In this document: positions 55,380-64,000 of the stretch, piece after piece
Layout of the letters: each line of letters starts with the position of its first letter
Numbering within the stretch: position 1 is the first letter of the stretch
Assembly: GCA_029624765.1 (NCBI GenBank)
Contig: JARSSO010000036.1
Coordinates: forward strand, 1 to 64,000
Direction: 5' to 3'
DNA: 64,000 nucleotides
Source of the DNA: Candidatus Contendibacter sp.
GTDB taxonomy: Bacteria > Pseudomonadota > Gammaproteobacteria > Competibacterales > Competibacteraceae
Position numbers and translations under genes: made by a program
Notes under the pieces: model-generated
Database searches by the model: none
What the model was told of the DNA's origin: nothing
What the model saw: only the letters and a program-made list of their open reading frames with translations

Positions 55380-56039
55380 TTAGCTCCAAAACCCGTGTTC
55401 GCGCAGCAGCGCCTCGGTGAGACCGCCACTGGCCGGCCGCGCGGCGCGGTCGCCCAGCAGCAACCGCTCCAGATAACGGGCGATCAGGTCCACTTCCAGA
55501 TTAACGTGTCGTCCAACCGCGCAGGCGGCGAGGGTGGTTTCCGCCAGGGTATGCGGAACGATGTTGAGTTCGAACGCCGCGCCGTCCACCCGGTTGACGG
55601 TGAGGCTGATGCCATCCACGCCGATCGAGCCTTTTTCGGCGATGTAGCGGGCCAATTCGTCCGGTGCTTGAATACGCAGTCGCCAGGAACGGCCGTCCGC
55701 TCGCCATTCGGTGACCGCGCCGATGCCGTCCACATGGCCGCTGACCAGGTGGCCGCCGAGCCGGCTGGTCGGGGTCAGCGCTTTTTCCAGATTGACCCGC
55801 GTCCCCGGTTTGGCCTCGCCAAGGATGGTGCGCTCCAGGGTTTCGCGCGAGACGTCGGCCCAGAAGCCGTCGCCGGGCAGTGCGACGGCGGTCAGGCAAA
55901 CCCCGCTGACGGCGATGCTGTCGCCAGGTTGCACGTCGCTCAGGTCCAGCTTGCCGGTGGCGATGCGCAGGCGGACATCGCCGCCGCGCGGCTGGATCGC
56001 GGCGATGGTTCCGACGGCGGTGATGATGCCGGTGAACAT
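55380..56039 (-). CDS. ribE: riboflavin synthase alpha subunit
   Basis: 219 aa with two lumazine-binding repeats. Starts MFTGIITAVGTIAAI, then GDSIAVSGVCLTAVAL and the second repeat GHVDGIGAVTEW, GVDGISLTVNRVDG. The pairing of the two repeats and length are normal. Its stop lies three bases before the ribBX start. Two foreign-looking genes intervene between it and ribD. Confidence 0.95.
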   Translation of the reverse strand: MFTGIITAVGTIAAIQPRGGDVRLRIATGKLDLSDVQPGDSIAVSGVCLTAVALPGDGFWADVSRETLERTILGEAKPGTRVNLEKALTPTSRLGGHLVSGHVDGIGAVTEWRADGRSWRLRIQAPDELARYIAEKGSIGVDGISLTVNRVDGAAFELNIVPHTLAETTLAACAVGRHVNLEVDLIARYLERLLLGDRAARPASGGLTEALLREHGFWS

Positions 56040-56103
56040 GGTGGGGGGTCTCGAAGGGGCGCGGCGGGGGATTGAAGTAGGCGGATTTGCCGCGGCGGTA
56101 TGT

Positions 56104-56715
56104 TCAGGCTTCCTGGCGCATCATTTTTACCAGGATACCCATGATTTTCCTGACATCGGCAATGTAATATTCGGGGCGATCTATATAAACCACGTCATTT
56201 TCATTTTCATATTTAAGAAATTTCCAGGCGCTTCCCGTAGTGACAGCCCCATATATTGATCCGATAGAGTTTCCTTCACGGTCATTAAATATTCTTGCAG
56301 CGATCATTTCCGCGATACACTGGCCCAACCCATTGGTTACCTGATCATTTTTAGCCTCGACAATCGCCAGAACGGGCGCGCTTAGATAAAATTGTTCTGA
56401 TGATTTACTCAGAATATAATCGCAGAAACCACTTAAACCCCTGCTTTTATCAACATCCAGATTAACGCCTGGAAACAGGCTGATCTGATCATTCAGTTGT
56501 CTCTTGAGTTCCAGCAGAATGTTAGCGATGATCAGTTCCGAACGCGCTTTTTCGGTGTTGATAGCCAAGGCGAGAGGCACGTTATAATCAAGAGTCATTC
56601 GGAGATATTCGCTGATATCCGCTTCTTCTGTCTCCTGGAAAAAATCCTTGTTTTCGATGAAATTCAAGTTGAATTCCTGCTTGATTCGTTTGAGGCTAAA
56701 ATCACTATATGACAT
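56104..56715 (-). CDS. PD-(D/E)XK nuclease-like protein of unknown function, copy 1
   Basis: 203 aa. The order Glu (E60 in TEKARSELI), Asp (D99 in GFCDYIL), then E120-x-K122 in IVEAKND, with Q132 in GQCIAEM, fits a PD-(D/E)XK restriction-like fold. GC content is clearly lower than in the neighbours, and the ribosome site is a perfect GAGGAGG. It is paralogous to copy 2 (same key residues at the same positions) and to the relic at 51824. It lies inside the riboflavin operon in the same direction. Function and target are unknown. Confidence 0.72.
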   Translation of the reverse strand: MSYSDFSLKRIKQEFNLNFIENKDFFQETEEADISEYLRMTLDYNVPLALAINTEKARSELIIANILLELKRQLNDQISLFPGVNLDVDKSRGLSGFCDYILSKSSEQFYLSAPVLAIVEAKNDQVTNGLGQCIAEMIAARIFNDREGNSIGSIYGAVTTGSAWKFLKYENENDVVYIDRPEYYIADVRKIMGILVKMMRQEA

Positions 56716-56738
56716 TGCTTTTCCTCCTCACGCATACA

Positions 56739-57359
56739 TCAAACTGTCGAGGCGGATTGGTTCGATTTAATGATTGAGATGAAGATTCCAAGAATTTTCG
56801 CCACATTGGAAATATGATATTCGTCCATGTCGATCCAGACTGTTTTCCGGGTCAGTTTCAGGAAGCTCCATAAACTCCCCGTAGTGACGGCACCAAAAGT
56901 GCTTTCTATGTTAAGACCTTTGTTTTCATTAAATATTTTTTCCGCCAACATTTCCGAGATACACTGTCCCAAGCCAATTTTAAGGTTATCGTTTTTCGCT
57001 TCAACAATAGTAATGATGGGGGCATCCAGAAATAGCTGCTCGGCGGAAAGACTGATGATGTAATCGCAAACTCCATTCAAGCCCCTATTCTTGTCCACAT
57101 TGAACTCTATCCTCGAAAAAAGACTCACTTCCTGATTGAGTATCTTGATTACCTCCACCAGAACCGGTGTGACAATGAGTTCAGAGCGCGCTTTTTCCGT
57201 ATTAATCGAGGTGGCCAGTGGAACATTGTATTTCAACGTTTCCTTGAGATGGTCACTGTAATCCATGGCTACGGTTTGCGAGAATAGGCTGACCTTTTCC
57301 ATCAAGGCAAGATCCAATTTCTCTTTTGCATCGGTCAATGAGAAATCGCTGTAGGCCAT
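56739..57359 (-). CDS. PD-(D/E)XK nuclease-like protein of unknown function, copy 2
   Basis: 206 aa. E60, D100-neighbouring D99, E120 and K122 (TIVEAKND) and Q132 (GQCISEM) align exactly with copy 1, while roughly half of the other residues differ, so the duplication is not recent. It is AT-richer than the flanking rib genes. The ribosome site GAGGAGA is 7 bases before the ATG and only 10 bases separate it from the ribD stop. Possible roles include a defence or toxin-type nuclease; the sequence does not decide. Confidence 0.72.
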   Translation of the reverse strand: MAYSDFSLTDAKEKLDLALMEKVSLFSQTVAMDYSDHLKETLKYNVPLATSINTEKARSELIVTPVLVEVIKILNQEVSLFSRIEFNVDKNRGLNGVCDYIISLSAEQLFLDAPIITIVEAKNDNLKIGLGQCISEMLAEKIFNENKGLNIESTFGAVTTGSLWSFLKLTRKTVWIDMDEYHISNVAKILGIFISIIKSNQSASTV

Positions 57360-57369
57360 GAGATTCTCC

Positions 57370-58563
57370 TCAAGTTTCAGCGTGCAATTCGGTTTTTTTC
57401 GATTTTTTCCCCCTGTCGTCGGCTATCGGTCTTAATTTAATCCGCCAATCCCTTCCCACCATCCTCGTTTCGATAATCTTCAGTTCCCGCCGTTCGCTCA
57501 TCCGCGTCAATTCCGGCAATTGAAACAATCCGCGCGCCTTGTCACCGAGCAGCAGGGGGGCCATGTAAATCACCAGTTCATCCACCAGCCCCGCCCGCAA
57601 CAATGCGCCGGCCAGAGTCGAACCACATTCCACGTGAACTTCATTACACTCGCGGCGGGCAAGTTCCGCCATGACGGCGTGCAAATCCAGCCCCTGTTCG
57701 GCGCGCGGTAAAAGTACGATTTCAGCGCCCGCCGCCCGCAAGGGTGCTTGCATTGAGGAGTCGGAGACAGTGGTGAAAATCAGCACTTGACCCGGCAACC
57801 GCAAGGTTTGGGCGGTGGGCGGCGTGCGCAGTTCGGTGTCGAGAATCACTCGCGACGGCTGACGAGTCGCTTCCGACAGGCGGACGTTGAGACTGGGGTT
57901 ATCGGTCAGCACCGTGCCGATGCCGGTCAGAATCGCCGAACCGCGCGCCCGGAGTCGTTGCACATCCCGCCGCGCGGCTTCGCCGGTCAGCCATTGGCTT
58001 TCGCCGGAAGCCAGCGCGGTGCGCCCGTCCAGGCTCATGGCCAGCTTGAGGCGCACGAAGGGCCGGCCCTGGATCATGCGCTGGATGAAGCCGGGATTCA
58101 GCGCCCGCGCTTCCGCTGCCAGCAGGCCATACTCCACCGCGACGCCGGCGTCGCGCAGGATTGCGAAACCCTTGCCAGCGACCTGGGGATTGGGGTCGGA
58201 CATGGCCGCCACCAACCGGGCGATCCCCGCCTTGAGCAAGGCGTCGGTGCAGGGCGGAGTACGGCCCTGATGGCAACAGGGTTCCAGGGTGACGTAGGCG
58301 GTTGCGCCCCGCGCCCGGTCGCCGGCCGCGTCCAGCGCGTTGATTTCGGCGTGGGCTTCGCCGGCGCGGGTGTGCCAGCCTTCGCCGACGACGATGCCAT
58401 CCTTGACCAGCACGCAACCCACGCACGGGTTGGGATCGGTGTGGCCCAGGCCACGCTGGGCCAGCGCCAGGGCGCGCGCCATGTGGCGGTAGTCGTCGGC
58501 TCGCCATTCGCTTCCCTCGCCCTCGAGCGGAGAGGGGGTGGGGATGAGGGGAAGGTCGGGCAT
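57370..58563 (-). CDS. ribD: bifunctional riboflavin deaminase/reductase
   Basis: 397 aa. The deaminase domain has HAEINAL and EPCCHQGRTPPCTDAL for zinc; the reductase domain (about residues 180-380) has RPFVRLKLAMSLDGRTAL and LTGIGTVLTDNPSLNVR. The first 25 or so residues (including SPLEGEGS) do not resemble other RibD proteins and come from a repeat-like sequence; the normal N-terminus would begin near DDYRHMARAL. The ATG overlaps the nrdR stop (TAATG). It is followed by the two foreign-looking genes. Confidence 0.95.
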   Translation of the reverse strand: MPDLPLIPTPSPLEGEGSEWRADDYRHMARALALAQRGLGHTDPNPCVGCVLVKDGIVVGEGWHTRAGEAHAEINALDAAGDRARGATAYVTLEPCCHQGRTPPCTDALLKAGIARLVAAMSDPNPQVAGKGFAILRDAGVAVEYGLLAAEARALNPGFIQRMIQGRPFVRLKLAMSLDGRTALASGESQWLTGEAARRDVQRLRARGSAILTGIGTVLTDNPSLNVRLSEATRQPSRVILDTELRTPPTAQTLRLPGQVLIFTTVSDSSMQAPLRAAGAEIVLLPRAEQGLDLHAVMAELARRECNEVHVECGSTLAGALLRAGLVDELVIYMAPLLLGDKARGLFQLPELTRMSERRELKIIETRMVGRDWRIKLRPIADDRGKKSKKTELHAET

Positions 58564-59039
58564 TACTTGGCATCCGCCGAGTTGGACGACGCGCCTTGCA
58601 AACGTTCGATTTCGAGCCGAAAGGCGTTGACGTCCTGGAAGCTGCGATAGACCGAGGCGAAGCGGACGTAGGCGACCTGATCCAGATCGCGCAACTCGTC
58701 CATCACCCATTCGCCGATGCGTTGGCTGCTCAGTTCCCGGTCGCCGCTGGCGCGGGCGCGATTCTTGACGCGGAGCAGGGTTTCCTCGATCCGTTCGGCG
58801 CTGACCGGGCGCTTTTCCAAGGCGCGCAGCAGACCGGTGCGCAGTTTGTCCTCCAGGAACGGTTCGCGGCGACCATCGCGTTTCACCACGGGCGGCATCA
58901 GCAATTCCGCGACTTCGTAGGTGGTGAAGCGGGCGTTGCAGCGGGGGCATTCGCGGCGGCGACGAACCTTGTCGCCTTCCGTCGTCAACCGGGAGTCGAT
59001 CACCCGGGTATCGGGCGCCCCACAAAACGGACAATGCAT
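58563..59039 (-). CDS. nrdR: transcriptional repressor NrdR
   Basis: 158 aa. The N-terminal zinc ribbon is [15 protein letters not shown] with the second pair in [17 protein letters not shown], followed by an ATP-cone (about residues 49-139). It represses ribonucleotide reductase genes according to ATP/dATP levels. The glyA-nrdR-ribD order is conserved in gammaproteobacteria. Its last base overlaps the ribD start. Confidence 0.97.
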   Translation of the reverse strand: MHCPFCGAPDTRVIDSRLTTEGDKVRRRRECPRCNARFTTYEVAELLMPPVVKRDGRREPFLEDKLRTGLLRALEKRPVSAERIEETLLRVKNRARASGDRELSSQRIGEWVMDELRDLDQVAYVRFASVYRSFQDVNAFRLEIERLQGASSNSADAK

Positions 59040-59067
59040 CGCCGCCTCGCGCGTCCGCCGCCGGGAT

Positions 59068-60321
59068 TCAGCCGTAGACCGGAAAGCGGGCGCACAACTC
59101 GGCCACCTGACCGCGCACCCGCTCGATGACCGCGTCGTTGTCGAGATCGTCGAGGATGTCGCAGATCCAGCCGGTCAGTTCGCGGCATTCGCGTTCCTTG
59201 AACCCGCGCGTGGTGATCGCCGGCGAGCCGATGCGGATGCCGCTGGTGACGAACGGCGATTGCGGGTCGTTGGGCACGGCGTTCTTGTTGACGGTGATCC
59301 AGGCTCGGCCCAGCGCGGCGTCGGCGGCCTTGCCGGTCAGACCTCTGGCGATCAGGCTGACCAGGAACAGATGATTGTCGGTGCCGCCGGACACCACATC
59401 ATACCCCCGTTCGAGAAACACGCCGGCCATGGCGCGGGCGTTGGCGACCACCTGCCTCTGGTATTCGACGAACTCGGGTTGCAGCGCTTCCAGCAAGGCA
59501 ACGGCCTTGGCGGCGATGACGTGCATCAGCGGGCCGCCTTGGGTGCCGGGAAAGACCAGCGAGTTCAGCTTCTTTTCGACCTCGGGATTGGCGCGGGCCA
59601 GGATCAGGCCGCCGCGTGGACCGCGTAGAGTCTTGTGGGTGGTGGTGGTGACCACGTCGGCGACCGGAAGCGGATTGGGATACAGGCCGGCCGCGACCAG
59701 CCCGGCGACGTGCGCCATGTCCACCACGAACCAGGCGCCGACCTGGTCGGCGATGGCGCGAAAGCGGGGCCAGTCCACCACCCGCGAATAGGCCGAAAAC
59801 CCGGCGATGATCATCTTGGGCCGGCACTCCAGCGCCAGCCGCTCCACCTGTTCGTAGTCGATTTCACCGGTGGCCTCGTTCAGACCGTACTGCACCGCCT
59901 GGTACAGCCGGCCGGAGAAATTGACCTTGGCGCCGTGGGTGAGGTGGCCGCCGTGGGCCAGGCTCATGCCCAGCACGGTCTCGCCCGGCTCCAGCAGCGC
60001 CATGTAGACGGCGGCATTGGCCTGCGAGCCGGAATGGGGCTGCACGTTGGCGTAATCGGCCTGGAACAATTGCTTGGCGCGGTCGATGGCCAGTTGCTCG
60101 GCGATGTCCACGAACTCGCAGCCGCCGTAATACCGCTTGCCTGGATAGCCCTCGGCGTATTTGTTGGTCAACACCGAACCCTGGGCTTCGAGCACGCGCG
60201 GGCTGGCGTAGTTTTCCGAGGCGATCAACTCGATATGGGCTTCCTGGCGCTGGCGCTCGCCCCGCAAGGCGGCCCACAACTCGCTGTCAAATCCGGCGAT
60301 CCGCATCTCTCGACTGAACAT
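59068..60321 (-). CDS. glyA: serine hydroxymethyltransferase
   Basis: 417 aa from the ATG at 60321 (AGAGG site 6 bases upstream), the same length as E. coli GlyA. PLP Lys in [15 protein letters not shown], the opening [16 protein letters not shown], and [15 protein letters not shown] are typical. Makes glycine and 5,10-methylene-THF from serine. It heads the glyA-nrdR-ribD run. Confidence 0.98.
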   Translation of the reverse strand: MFSREMRIAGFDSELWAALRGERQRQEAHIELIASENYASPRVLEAQGSVLTNKYAEGYPGKRYYGGCEFVDIAEQLAIDRAKQLFQADYANVQPHSGSQANAAVYMALLEPGETVLGMSLAHGGHLTHGAKVNFSGRLYQAVQYGLNEATGEIDYEQVERLALECRPKMIIAGFSAYSRVVDWPRFRAIADQVGAWFVVDMAHVAGLVAAGLYPNPLPVADVVTTTTHKTLRGPRGGLILARANPEVEKKLNSLVFPGTQGGPLMHVIAAKAVALLEALQPEFVEYQRQVVANARAMAGVFLERGYDVVSGGTDNHLFLVSLIARGLTGKAADAALGRAWITVNKNAVPNDPQSPFVTSGIRIGSPAITTRGFKERECRELTGWICDILDDLDNDAVIERVRGQVAELCARFPVYG

Positions 60322-60671
60322 TCGCGACCTCTGCAAAGACAGGCGCCCGCCGCCATCGGAGGGAAAGAGCGGGCAAACCGATGAAAGCGATAAATACTAC
60401 TCTACTTTGACCGCGAGAGGCAGGGTTTTGATGGCGGGCGTTTCATCACTCATCGGATGGTTCCGAACGATCATATTTGGGTATTTCAAAAAATTTTCCA
60501 CGCTGAATGGATTCGGTTCGGCTTCGATCATATGCCTGGAAGTATCGAGCGGGGAGGGCGCGGGCAAACGTGTAAAGATTTTTTTGCGCTTCGTGTTTGA
60601 ATACCTTGACAGCGTTCCAATACGAATTATTCTGTCCCTAATAATTAAAGAATGTAACCAAACAGAACGCG
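60322..60671. other. 350-base AT-rich gap between glyA and cas6
   Basis: The segment upstream of cas6 is much lower in GC than the flanking genes and probably holds the promoter of the CRISPR-Cas operon and of glyA. A short minus-strand frame (60397-60531, 44 aa, MIEAEPNPFSVENFLKYPNM at its start) has no clear ribosome site. I see no CRISPR repeats here. Confidence 0.4.
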
Positions 60672-61610
60672 ATGGCTGCCATTCCTCTTCTACCACTCGC
60701 CCGCTACCGTCTAACCTTTCGCGCCGTCGACGACCTGCGGTTACCCGCCTACACCGGATCGGCCTGGCGCGGCGCCTTCGGCCGCGCCCTCAAGCGTCTG
60801 GTCTGCGTCACCCGTGAGCCGACCTGTCCGCCGTGCCTGCTGTACCGCTCCTGCATCTATCCCTACGTGTTCGAGACCCCGCCCGATCCCGGCGTGGGCA
60901 AGCTCACCCGCTACACCGCCGCGCCCCATCCCTACGTACTGGCGCCCGACGAACGCGGGAGCGCTGTCGCCGCCGGTGCAACCCTGACCCTGGACGTGAC
61001 CCTGTTTGGCCACGGCAACCGCCAGTTGCCCTATGTCGTCCACGCGCTGAATCAGGCTGGCCAGCGGGGCTTGGGCCAGGATCGCGGCGCGCTGGAACTG
61101 CTGTGCGTGGCCCAGAGGGACGGCACCCACTGGCATCCAATTTACGCGCCCGGCGGCGACTTCGCCCCGTTGCCCGCCGTCGCGCCGGTCGCGCCGCCCT
61201 TGCCGGAACGGTTGACGCTGCGCCTGCTGACCCCGCTGCGCCTGACGCACAAGGAACAGTTGGTTTCTCAGGATCGGTTCCGTTTTCACCTGCTGTTTTC
61301 CAGCCTGCTGCGGCGCATTTCCCTGTTGACCGCCTTTCACACCGACGCCCCGCTGGATACCGACTTCGCCGGCCTGACCCAGGCCGCCCACGTCGTCGAA
61401 CTGACCGGTGCTCGCCTGCGCTGGCACGACTGGACGCGCTATTCCTCGCGTCAGGATGCGTTGATTCAGATGGGCGGGCTGGTGGGTGAAATCGAACTCG
61501 ACGGCGCCGGGCTGGAGCCGTTCTGGTCCTACCTGTGGCTCGGCCAGTGGACCCACGCCGGCAAGGGCGCGGTGATGGGGTTGGGGCGGTATTGGATTGA
61601 TGGAATGTGA
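60672..61610 (+). CDS. cas6: CRISPR RNA-processing endoribonuclease Cas6
   Basis: 312 aa RAMP protein. The N-terminal stretch TGSAWRGAFGRALKRLVC with nearby CPPCLLYRSC, and the C-terminal glycine-rich loop THAGKGAVMGLGRYWI, mark the Cas6 family that cuts CRISPR transcripts. It is the first gene of a type III-B operon, running into cmr1 after 13 bases. No array is in the window, so its repeat is unknown. Confidence 0.88.
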   Translation: MAAIPLLPLARYRLTFRAVDDLRLPAYTGSAWRGAFGRALKRLVCVTREPTCPPCLLYRSCIYPYVFETPPDPGVGKLTRYTAAPHPYVLAPDERGSAVAAGATLTLDVTLFGHGNRQLPYVVHALNQAGQRGLGQDRGALELLCVAQRDGTHWHPIYAPGGDFAPLPAVAPVAPPLPERLTLRLLTPLRLTHKEQLVSQDRFRFHLLFSSLLRRISLLTAFHTDAPLDTDFAGLTQAAHVVELTGARLRWHDWTRYSSRQDALIQMGGLVGEIELDGAGLEPFWSYLWLGQWTHAGKGAVMGLGRYWIDGM

Positions 61611-61623
61611 GGAGGATTGCACG

Positions 61624-62877
61624 TTGAAACTAAGAACACCCAGCAATAGCCCACCCAGCGAGCCTATTCCGGCAACCCTCAACAATAACCGGCGAAGCTT
61701 CCAGGTCACCACGATTACTCCGGTCTACGGTGGAGGCATCACCGCCGGCGAACCCGATGCCGAAATGCCGGTGCGCGCTTCCACCATTCGCGGACAACTG
61801 CGCTTTTGGTGGCGGTTGTTGAATCGACAACGGTTTTCTAATCCGCAGAATCAGTTCGAGGCCGAACGGGATATTTGGGGTGGAATGAGTGATAAACAGG
61901 ATCGATCCAGCAAGGTGCAAATTCGCATTACTTCATGGTCTGGTGGTGCGCCAAGACGTTTCCAGAGGGCTCAAGAGGTAGGTATTCCTCCTTACGCCAT
62001 CGCTGTGGCGTTGACTGGGCGTGATAATAACGAAGTTCTGACTACCGGCCTCAACTTTACATTAATGATCAGATGCCCTGATACGCTCTGGGGAGGGGTC
62101 GAGGAAACGCTACGCTGGTGGGCCAGTTTCGGCGGGTTGGGCGCGCGCACCCGCCGCGGTTTGGGGGCGCTCCAGATAGCGGGTCTCACAACCGTATCGA
62201 CTGTTGAAGAAGCCAGTAGCAAGGGTTGCCGATTAATACTCAAAGGTTCTTTCCCCCAAGCTCATCAAGCTTGGAAAACTGCTATCGAGGCGCTGCAAAC
62301 CTTCCGTCAGGGCGAAGGCTTTGCGCGCCGGCCCCGCGGACCAGGCGCAACAGTCCCTGGGCGCAGCCATTGGCCCGAACCTGATTCGATCCGCGACATA
62401 ACGAGGGACCATCGGGTGAAGGCTGATGGTACCTCGTTTGCTCCTGTGCATCCCGCGCGTATCGCGTTTCCACGGGCGTATTTTGGGCTCCCTATCCTGT
62501 TTCATTTCAAAAATATCAAGAGGGATAACCCGCCTAATGAGCGTAGAGACCTCCATTTCGACCCCAGAGATACCACTTTGGTGCCAGCGGGCGAGGGCAT
62601 TGAGCGCATGGCCAGCCCGCTAATCCTCAAACCCTTGGCTTTGAGTGATGGGCAATATGCCGCTTGTGCGTTGACGTTGCCTACGGAGCATTTGAATCGC
62701 TTGGCTTTAGTGCTCAGGCGAGGTGATACGCCTTTACAAACCTTTCCAGCGGGTAACTGGTGGCCTACCGGCGCCGCTGGCGCAAGGGCGAAAGCCGCCG
62801 ATATCAGACCCATGCAAGACCGGGACGCCACTGATCCGCTGACGGCCTTTCTGGACTATTTCGAGAAAGGACGCTGA
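61624..62877 (+). CDS. cmr1: type III-B CRISPR RAMP protein Cmr1
   Basis: 417 aa from TTG 61624, chosen because a perfect GAGGAGG lies 8 bases upstream; an in-frame ATG at 61597 inside cas6 is less likely. The Cmr1 N-terminal pattern is VTTITPVYGGGITAGEPDAE with ASTIRGQLRFWWR, followed by DIWGG and the glycine-rich FGGLGARTRRGLGALQI. Cmr1 is a subunit of the Cmr RNA-targeting complex near the 3' end of the crRNA. The cas10 ATG follows its stop after 2 bases. Confidence 0.92.
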   Translation: MKLRTPSNSPPSEPIPATLNNNRRSFQVTTITPVYGGGITAGEPDAEMPVRASTIRGQLRFWWRLLNRQRFSNPQNQFEAERDIWGGMSDKQDRSSKVQIRITSWSGGAPRRFQRAQEVGIPPYAIAVALTGRDNNEVLTTGLNFTLMIRCPDTLWGGVEETLRWWASFGGLGARTRRGLGALQIAGLTTVSTVEEASSKGCRLILKGSFPQAHQAWKTAIEALQTFRQGEGFARRPRGPGATVPGRSHWPEPDSIRDITRDHRVKADGTSFAPVHPARIAFPRAYFGLPILFHFKNIKRDNPPNERRDLHFDPRDTTLVPAGEGIERMASPLILKPLALSDGQYAACALTLPTEHLNRLALVLRRGDTPLQTFPAGNWWPTGAAGARAKAADIRPMQDRDATDPLTAFLDYFEKGR

Positions 62878-62879
62878 CC

Positions 62880-64000
62880 ATGAGTCATCTTCTCATGCTC
62901 AACTTCGGCCCGGTGCAGGGTTTTATCGCCGCCGCGCGCCGCACCCGCGATCTGTGGTTCGGGTCCTACCTGCTTTCGGAGGTCAGCAAGGCCGCCGCCA
63001 ACGCCTTGCACCAGGCCGGCGCCCGGCTGATTTTCCCCGCGCCCCGAACGACCGACGATTTGGACCCCGACAGCGACTTGAATGTCGCCAATCAACTCCT
63101 GGCGGAACTACCCGTCGGCGATCCACCCACCGTGCTGCGCCAGGCGCGCATTGCTGCCGAGAACCGCTGGAAGGATTTAGCGGAATTCGCCTTCGGTCAC
63201 GCCGGCTTGGCCCACTTGCGCGAAGACGTTTGGCAGCGGCAGCGGGATGATGTGTTGGAATGCACCGCCGCTTGGGTGACGGCCGAGGAGGTGGGCTACA
63301 GTCCGGCCTTAGCCGCTCTCTGGCGACTGGCGGCGGCGCGTAAGAACACCCGCGATTTTTTGCCCGCCGCTCTGACCGGGACCCGTGCCGAAAAGGGTTA
63401 TGGGTTACCCAAATCCTCCCTCGATGGTCTGCGGGAAACCGTACTGCGCGAAACCCTGCCAGCCCGTGTTCGACGTCGTCTGGGGCTGGGCGTCGGCGAA
63501 CAGCTCGATTGCCCCGGTCTGGTCAAGCGCCTCTGTGGCGGTGACCCGGCGCGGTTCACGCCGATCTCGCGCATTGCCCTCGATCCCTGGTTGCGCGTCA
63601 TATCTGCTGACCGGCTGGATGCCGTCAACGCTGCCTGTGAAACTCTGATCAGCCTGGACTGGGTCACCCGAGTCAAGGGTAATGGTGGGATCTACAACGC
63701 CCTGCCGTATGACGGGCAACTGCTTTATCCCTCCCGCCTGGATACCGCACGCCGGGAATGTCAGACTGAGGAACCGGCTGAGCGGGAATCGGCTCTGGCA
63801 GCCCTGGAGACATTGCACGCGGCGGTCAAACCACTGTGGCGCGACTACGGCGAACCGCCGCCCTATGTTGCCCTGCTGCTGGCCGATGGCGACCGGATGG
63901 GCGTTTTGCTGGATCAGGCCGATGATGCCGAGACGCATAGAGCGATCAGCGCCGGGCTAGCCCGGTTTGCGGCCGCCGTACCCGACCTGGTGAGGGACCA
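62880..64000 (+). CDS. cas10: Cas10/Cmr2, HD domain apparently absent, truncated by the window end
   Basis: Open to the right end; 373 codons are visible. The protein starts MSHLLMLNFGPVQGFIAAAR, followed by TRDLWFGSYLLSEVSKAA, the region that in most Cmr2 proteins comes after an N-terminal HD nuclease domain. Near residue 338, LLLADGDRMGVLL is the first palm-domain motif typical of Cmr2. The palm-2 GGDD motif must lie beyond the window. Cas10 is the large subunit that makes cyclic oligoadenylates or cuts DNA in type III systems. The missing HD domain is inferred from the start position. Confidence 0.9.
   Translation, partial: MSHLLMLNFGPVQGFIAAARRTRDLWFGSYLLSEVSKAAANALHQAGARLIFPAPRTTDDLDPDSDLNVANQLLAELPVGDPPTVLRQARIAAENRWKDLAEFAFGHAGLAHLREDVWQRQRDDVLECTAAWVTAEEVGYSPALAALWRLAAARKNTRDFLPAALTGTRAEKGYGLPKSSLDGLRETVLRETLPARVRRRLGLGVGEQLDCPGLVKRLCGGDPARFTPISRIALDPWLRVISADRLDAVNAACETLISLDWVTRVKGNGGIYNALPYDGQLLYPSRLDTARRECQTEEPAERESALAALETLHAAVKPLWRDYGEPPPYVALLLADGDRMGVLLDQADDAETHRAISAGLARFAAAVPDLVRD

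Noticed and set aside
60397..60531. 44-aa minus-strand frame between glyA and cas6
   Set aside because: No ribosome site or homologue recognised; kept only as a note in the gap entry.
60322..60671. CRISPR array or leader repeats upstream of cas6
   Set aside because: I looked for direct repeats of 25-40 bases with regular spacing and found none.

Overview
The window is a high-GC bacterial chromosome segment from a gammaproteobacterium. The evidence is the rpmF-plsX-fabH-fabG-acpP-fabF-mltG-tmk-holB-pilZ-tatD order, a fabA/fabB pair for unsaturated fatty acids, a TIGR04211/YgiM-type SH3 protein, hemF, and a RibBX-type riboflavin protein. A Competibacteraceae-like origin is plausible but is only an impression. 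I saw no rRNA, tRNA, complete insertion sequence or CRISPR array.

Layout. 0.1-11.0 kb holds a compact chemosensory operon: CheB-like, MCP, CheW, CheY-like, CheA, CheB-like. It runs directly into a NitT/TauT-type ABC importer (permease, ATPase, anchored binding protein). Both CheB-like proteins have lost the catalytic Ser and His, and no CheR or CheD is present here. A MITE/REP-like palindrome, a PilZ protein and a eukaryote-like double-domain phosphofructokinase follow (11-14 kb).

14-24.5 kb is the envelope/fatty-acid/replication block: a YceF-type nucleotide pyrophosphatase, yceD, rpmF, plsX, fabH, fabG, acpP, fabF, mltG, tmk, holB, pilZ, tatD and a NUDIX gene. fabD is missing from its usual place between fabH and fabG. 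24.5-27.4 kb (minus strand) carries a class II aldolase-like gene with a small partner, cpdA and argA. 27.5-32.1 kb is a five-gene, almost gapless operon: hemF, a pterin-synthase homologue without its catalytic residues, a glycosyltransferase, a methyltransferase and an MFS transporter. PdxS/PdxT (DXP-independent vitamin B6 synthesis) and cobO follow.

34.5-42.1 kb is accessory. It has a predicted cysteine-peptidase/transglutaminase-like protein with a proline-rich repeat head, overlapped by an accessory gene. Next come three tandem paralogous exported proteins with near-identical 5' halves, variable 3' loops, and conserved 5' leaders and terminators. 42.2-53.2 kb returns to housekeeping: a glutamate-cysteine-ligase-like gene, a MidA-type methyltransferase, ygiM-like, folB, plsY, a SpoT-type HD hydrolase, fabA, fabB, hydrolases, a TPR protein, uspA and an MBL hydrolase.

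53.3-60.3 kb (minus strand) is a nusB-ribH-ribBX-ribE-ribD-nrdR-glyA block, interrupted by two lower-GC PD-(D/E)XK-like paralogues. A frameshifted relic of the same family lies at 51.8 kb. The window ends inside a type III-B CRISPR-Cas operon (cas6, cmr1, cas10/cmr2); its Cas10 appears to lack the N-terminal HD domain.
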